Below, piece by piece: positions 6,903 through 9,170 of a stretch of 9,170 nt of DNA (positions are counted from its first letter, which is position 1; every line of letters begins with the position of its first letter). The notes beneath the pieces are model-generated. The model saw only the letters and a list, made by a program, of their open reading frames with translations, was not told the DNA's origin and did no database searches. Source of the DNA: an uncultured Eisenbergiella sp. (lineage in GTDB: Bacteria > Bacillota > Clostridia > Lachnospirales > Lachnospiraceae); contig CARDPF010000116.1 in NCBI GenBank assembly GCA_948960675.1, positions 1 through 9,170 of the forward strand, written 5' to 3'. Both the position numbers and the translations under genes were made by a program.

Positions 6903-7024
6903 GTAACAGTTCAGCCGAAGGCTGAACTGTTACGTATTTCGGTTTTTGCTACGCAAAAACCGCCCGTCGGCACGCCTTCCAAAACCCGTGGCTTAACTAA
7001 GTGACATTGCCCGTGAATAGTAAC
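6903..7024 (-). repeat. Intergenic repeat element, long copy 3, with two perfect hairpins
   Basis: This 122-base element begins GTAACAGTT and ends GTGAATAGTAAC on the plus strand. It contains a perfect 14-base stem, GTAACAGTTCAGCC (6903-6916) with GGCTGAACTGTTAC (6920-6933), and a perfect 10-base stem, CGGTTTTTGC (6940-6949) with GCAAAAACCG (6953-6962). Bases 6960-7024 match the 9044-9107 copy in inverted orientation with only about five differences. It lies between the kinase remnant and the convergent GntR/ABC operon, so its hairpins may also stop transcription from both sides, although no clear T-run follows the first stem. It has no coding capacity; a mobile non-autonomous element is the likely identity. 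Confidence 0.75.
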
Positions 7025-7035
7025 TTTCCTCCAGC

Positions 7036-7701
7036 TTAAAATTCACGTTTTACATAAAGCCCTTTTGAAAGCAAAAACGAAAGTAGTAGAATGAAGGTAG
7101 CCGCCACAACAATACAACCATTGACTAAGAGCATATTTTGGCTGGCATACTCCAAAATATTAAAAAGTAAATCCTCGTTTCCCGGCAAAGAAGAAATGAT
7201 TACCAACACACCATATAGCGACGCAAAAAGCCCAATCGGAACAAGCATTCCCCAAAACTTTCCTTTGCCATATCCCAGCTTGAATAGTATGGGGAACATA
7301 CAAAGGTTGAAAATGGAAAATAATAAGTAGCTCATTGTTATAACTGGCAAAAACCATCCCATCGGTCCGTAATAATGCGACAGCGAAAAGCGGTCTGCAA
7401 GAATAGCCAAAGGAATACCAGTAACCAATCCAAGCAGCCCCATGCCAATGGATAAAGTATATCTGCCAGCAACAACGGAAGAACGCTTAATTGGCAGTGT
7501 CAAATACAGCTTGTTCAGATCGCCTTTTTCCTCTACCGCAAAAGTATTAACCGAAAAAAATAGGCACATAAAAACATTGACCGGAACAACTAGCAATGCC
7601 GTAATAAAACCGGCAGCCAAGGAAATCACAGGGAGCAGGAAAATTCGCAGATGAAAACATTTCATCGCATTCCAATCAAATTTTGCCATTCGTATCATCA
7701 T
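7036..7701 (-). CDS. ABC-2 type transporter permease (PF13346-like)
   Basis: This 221-residue membrane protein has about six hydrophobic segments and is shorter than the permease at 5679-6641. The cytoplasmic stretch NTFAVEEKGDLNKLYLTLP followed by IKRSSVVAGRY is characteristic of the small ABC-2 permease family found beside YtrA-type regulators. It ends in SKGLYVKREF. ATG 7701-7699 shares ATGA with the stop of the upstream ATPase gene, and a GGGGG run a few bases upstream can serve as ribosome binding site, so the start is firm. It would form the membrane part of the exporter with the 7698-8549 ATPase, probably as a homodimer since no second permease is present. The substrate is unknown. The sequence is clearly AT-richer than the left two-thirds of the window. 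Confidence 0.88.
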   Translation of the reverse strand: MMIRMAKFDWNAMKCFHLRIFLLPVISLAAGFITALLVVPVNVFMCLFFSVNTFAVEEKGDLNKLYLTLPIKRSSVVAGRYTLSIGMGLLGLVTGIPLAILADRFSLSHYYGPMGWFLPVITMSYLLFSIFNLCMFPILFKLGYGKGKFWGMLVPIGLFASLYGVLVIISSLPGNEDLLFNILEYASQNMLLVNGCIVVAATFILLLSFLLSKGLYVKREF

Positions 7702-8549
7702 TCCTGTACCCCCTTGCCCATTCGTACCATAATATCATCAAGAGAAACGGTTTCTGTAATTACACTTGCAGGAAACCCTGCAATGTCTTTTGTTTTAATC
7801 ATGCCATCAAAGCCACTTGGATGTTCCCGCAAGCCAAATACCTGCTTACGCTTTGATTGTGGCAAATCGCCTACACCGCCCCGAACCAAACAGTATTTTT
7901 CAATCAAATCATCCTTTAACCCACTATACAATATTCTCCCGTTTTTGATATAGGTGATGTAGTCGGCAATTTTTTCAAGGTCACCGGTTATATGCGTGGA
8001 AAAGAATATTGTCCGATTTTCTTCCACCATGTAATCGCGGAATATTCCTAGCATTTCATCCCGGCCAACAGGATCAAGGCCCGAAGTCGGTTCATCCAGC
8101 AATAACAGCCTCGCATCATGCGCCAATGTGACTGCCATGCCCAATTTCGTTTTCATACCTCGTGACATTGTTTTATACTTCTGTTTCGGGTCAAGGGAAA
8201 ACCGTTCCAAGTATTGATGAAAAGCTGAACTGCTCCATTTCTTGTAGAAAGGACGCATGACCTTTTCTATATCAATAGATGTCCAGTCCTCTTGATAATA
8301 TGGCTGTTCAAATAGAACGCCTATATCTTCTTTTAAAGACACATCCTCTGCAGACTTACCAAACACCTTAATGCTGCCGCCATCCTTCGTGACCATACCT
8401 AAAATAAGTTTCAAAGTAGTAGTTTTCCCTGCGCCGTTTTCACCAATAAAGCCACAGACAAATCCACTGGGAACTGAAAAGCTGATATCCTTCAGCAAAA
8501 AATTCTTATATTGTTTTCTAAGGTTAGCTATTTCAATTACATTGTTCAT
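7698..8549 (-). CDS. ABC transporter ATP-binding protein (YtrB-like)
   Basis: This 283-residue ATPase has intact motifs: Walker A GENGAGKTT (36-44), Q-loop glutamine in LFEQPYY, signature MSRGMKTKLG (128-137), Walker B LLLLDEP (148-154), D-loop SGLDP and the switch histidine in STH (H186). A C-terminal region of about 70 residues follows. ATG 8549-8547 overlaps the GntR stop as ATGA, with GGGGGA about ten bases upstream, which fits coupled translation; an in-frame ATG at 8564 would add five residues and cannot be excluded. The gene sits in the middle of a regulator-ATPase-permease operon, an arrangement known from YtrA-type envelope-stress transporters of Firmicutes. It is distinct from the plus-strand ATPase at 4715-5716 and not a recent duplicate, as the two differ widely outside the motifs. 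Confidence 0.92.
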   Translation of the reverse strand: MNNVIEIANLRKQYKNFLLKDISFSVPSGFVCGFIGENGAGKTTTLKLILGMVTKDGGSIKVFGKSAEDVSLKEDIGVLFEQPYYQEDWTSIDIEKVMRPFYKKWSSSAFHQYLERFSLDPKQKYKTMSRGMKTKLGMAVTLAHDARLLLLDEPTSGLDPVGRDEMLGIFRDYMVEENRTIFFSTHITGDLEKIADYITYIKNGRILYSGLKDDLIEKYCLVRGGVGDLPQSKRKQVFGLREHPSGFDGMIKTKDIAGFPASVITETVSLDDIMVRMGKGVQE

Positions 8550-8923
8550 TTGTTTGTCCCCCAAATCATGTCAAGCATTTTATGAAGATCATCTACTGAT
8601 AAGCCTGCCAGCCTTCCGCACTTAACAGCAGCAGACAAAGCTTCTTGCGCTTCTTTCAAGTATTTATCACGAATAAAACCATCATTGATTTTCTTTACAT
8701 ACACACCTTTTCCAGGCATTGTCTGGACAAACCCCTCTAATTCTAATTCACTGTATGCCCTAGTAGTAGTCACTAAACTTACCTGTAAATCACGGGCAAG
8801 CTGGCGAAGTGATGGCAGCGGGGCATTTTCAACTAAAGTTCCTGTTAAAATCGCTATCTTGATTTGTTCTTTAATTTGCTCATAAATTGGTACTCCTGAT
8901 TGATTTGATATAACAATGTTCAT
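8546..8923 (-). CDS. GntR-family repressor, YtrA subfamily
   Basis: This 125-residue regulator has the GntR winged helix in its first 75 or so residues: PIYEQIKEQIKIAILTG, then LPSLRQLARDLQVS, VTTTRAYSELELEGFV and the wing GKGVYV. The C-terminal part is only about 45 helical residues, too short for a FadR or UTRA ligand domain, which places it in the short YtrA subfamily. Members usually repress their own operon encoding an ABC exporter and are relieved by cell-wall-active antibiotics or other envelope signals. That role is inferred here from the operon: it is the first gene, its stop overlaps the ATPase start, and a palindrome covers the promoter. ATG 8923 follows an AAAAGGGAT stretch at about 8932-8940. 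Confidence 0.93.
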   Translation of the reverse strand: MNIVISNQSGVPIYEQIKEQIKIAILTGTLVENAPLPSLRQLARDLQVSLVTTTRAYSELELEGFVQTMPGKGVYVKKINDGFIRDKYLKEAQEALSAAVKCGRLAGLSVDDLHKMLDMIWGTNK

Positions 8924-8953
8924 TTTCGTGCATCCCTTTTTTACTTATGATCT

Positions 8954-8978
8954 ACTGTCGTTGTACGGTAAGTACAGT
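8954..8978. promoter_or_regulatory. Likely operator of the GntR repressor
   Basis: Two nested inverted pairs lie here: ACTGT (8954-8958) with ACAGT (8974-8978), and TGTAC (8962-8966) with GTACA (8972-8976) around five bases. The site overlaps the -10 box and expected transcription start of the GntR operon, so a bound dimer would block RNA polymerase. The GTAC-containing dyad is of the kind expected for YtrA-type regulators; binding is inferred. Confidence 0.55.
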
Positions 8979-9004
8979 ATAGTGTAAAAATTCTCTTTTG
9001 TCAA
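8976..9004 (-). promoter_or_regulatory. Near-consensus sigma-A promoter of the GntR/ABC operon
   Basis: On the minus strand, a perfect -35 TTGACA (8999-9004) and a -10 TATACT (8976-8981) are spaced by 17 bases. Transcription should start near 8969, leaving a leader of about 45 bases before the GntR ATG. Such a strong promoter overlapped by a palindrome suits an operon that is kept silent by its own repressor. Confidence 0.85.
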
Positions 9005-9043
9005 TATATTGAGCGAAGAATCCTGTACCGCAGCATGAAAACA

Positions 9044-9170
9044 GTTGCTATTCACGGGCAATGTCACTTAGTTAAGCCACGGGCTTTGGGGGCGTGCCAA
9101 CGGGCGGGGAAGGCAGAGCCTTTTGCAGGCCGGACACCCCTGCCGGGCGGACGGTTCCTTACGCATGCAT
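9044..9170 (+). repeat. Intergenic repeat element, copy 4, running towards the window edge
   Basis: Bases 9044-9107 (GTTGCTATTCACGGGCAATG to ACGGGCGG) match the reverse complement of 6960-7024 with about five differences including one single-base gap. After GGGCGG the sequence departs from the other copies: the GGTTTTTGC hairpin is absent, and a GC-rich stretch with a possible GCAGG/CCTGC stem follows. The far end of the element is not recognised, so either it lies beyond 9170 or the copy is truncated. No coding frame is evident in 9005-9170. Confidence 0.7.

Noticed and set aside
6705..7004. Open frame read as a small intact gene
   Set aside because: The first part is a kinase fragment and the last third is translated repeat sequence, with only a TTG start and no ribosome binding site.
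6903..7024. GTAAC at both ends of the repeat element as a target site duplication
   Set aside because: The same GTAAC occurs at both ends of the copy at 2510-2661, so it is part of the element rather than a site-specific duplication.
2510..9170. CRISPR array from the repeated motif
   Set aside because: The copies are hundreds to thousands of bases apart, in both orientations and of different lengths, with no regular spacers and no cas genes.

Overview
The window looks like chromosomal DNA of a Clostridia member, most likely a Lachnospiraceae-type gut anaerobe. This rests on the long single-chain form of the purine enzyme PurL, strong AGGAGG-type ribosome binding sites, VanZ and COG1470-type proteins of Firmicutes flavour, and a base composition that is moderately GC-rich except for one AT-richer block. 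The genus cannot be fixed from sequence alone.

Layout, left to right. (1) 1-1695, minus strand: the first 565 codons of purL, running off the left edge. (2) 1807-2388, minus: a TetR-family regulator upstream of purL on the same strand. (3) 2389-2752: an intergenic region holding a hairpin-rich repeat element (2510-2661) and a clear sigma-A promoter for vanZ. (4) 2753-3313, plus: a VanZ-family membrane protein followed by a strong intrinsic terminator. (5) 3514-6641, plus: a three-gene operon of a membrane-anchored surface protein with NEW3-like domains, an ABC ATPase and an ABC-2 permease. (6) 6642-6902: a piece of a histidine kinase ATPase domain, cut off by another copy of the repeat (6903-7024). 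(7) 7036-8923, minus: an AT-richer, tightly overlapping operon of a YtrA-type GntR repressor, an ABC ATPase and a small ABC-2 permease, with a near-consensus promoter and a likely self-repression operator. (8) 9044 to the right edge: a further repeat copy in inverted orientation.

The most notable signal is the repeat family. Its core, GTTACTATTCACGGG or its complement, occurs four times, each time at a boundary between transcription units. Two long copies lie in inverted orientation on both sides of the GntR/ABC operon, and shorter or divergent copies lie in inverted orientation on both sides of vanZ. One copy ends the histidine kinase remnant. This suggests a non-coding, mobile or recombinogenic repeat that has shaped the locus.

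Functionally the window has two independent ABC-2 type export systems side by side. One carries its own tethered extracellular NEW3-like protein. The other is under a GntR repressor and resembles cell-envelope or antibiotic-responsive YtrABC-type systems. VanZ also belongs to a family linked to glycopeptide resistance, so an envelope-stress theme is plausible, but substrates cannot be read from the sequence.
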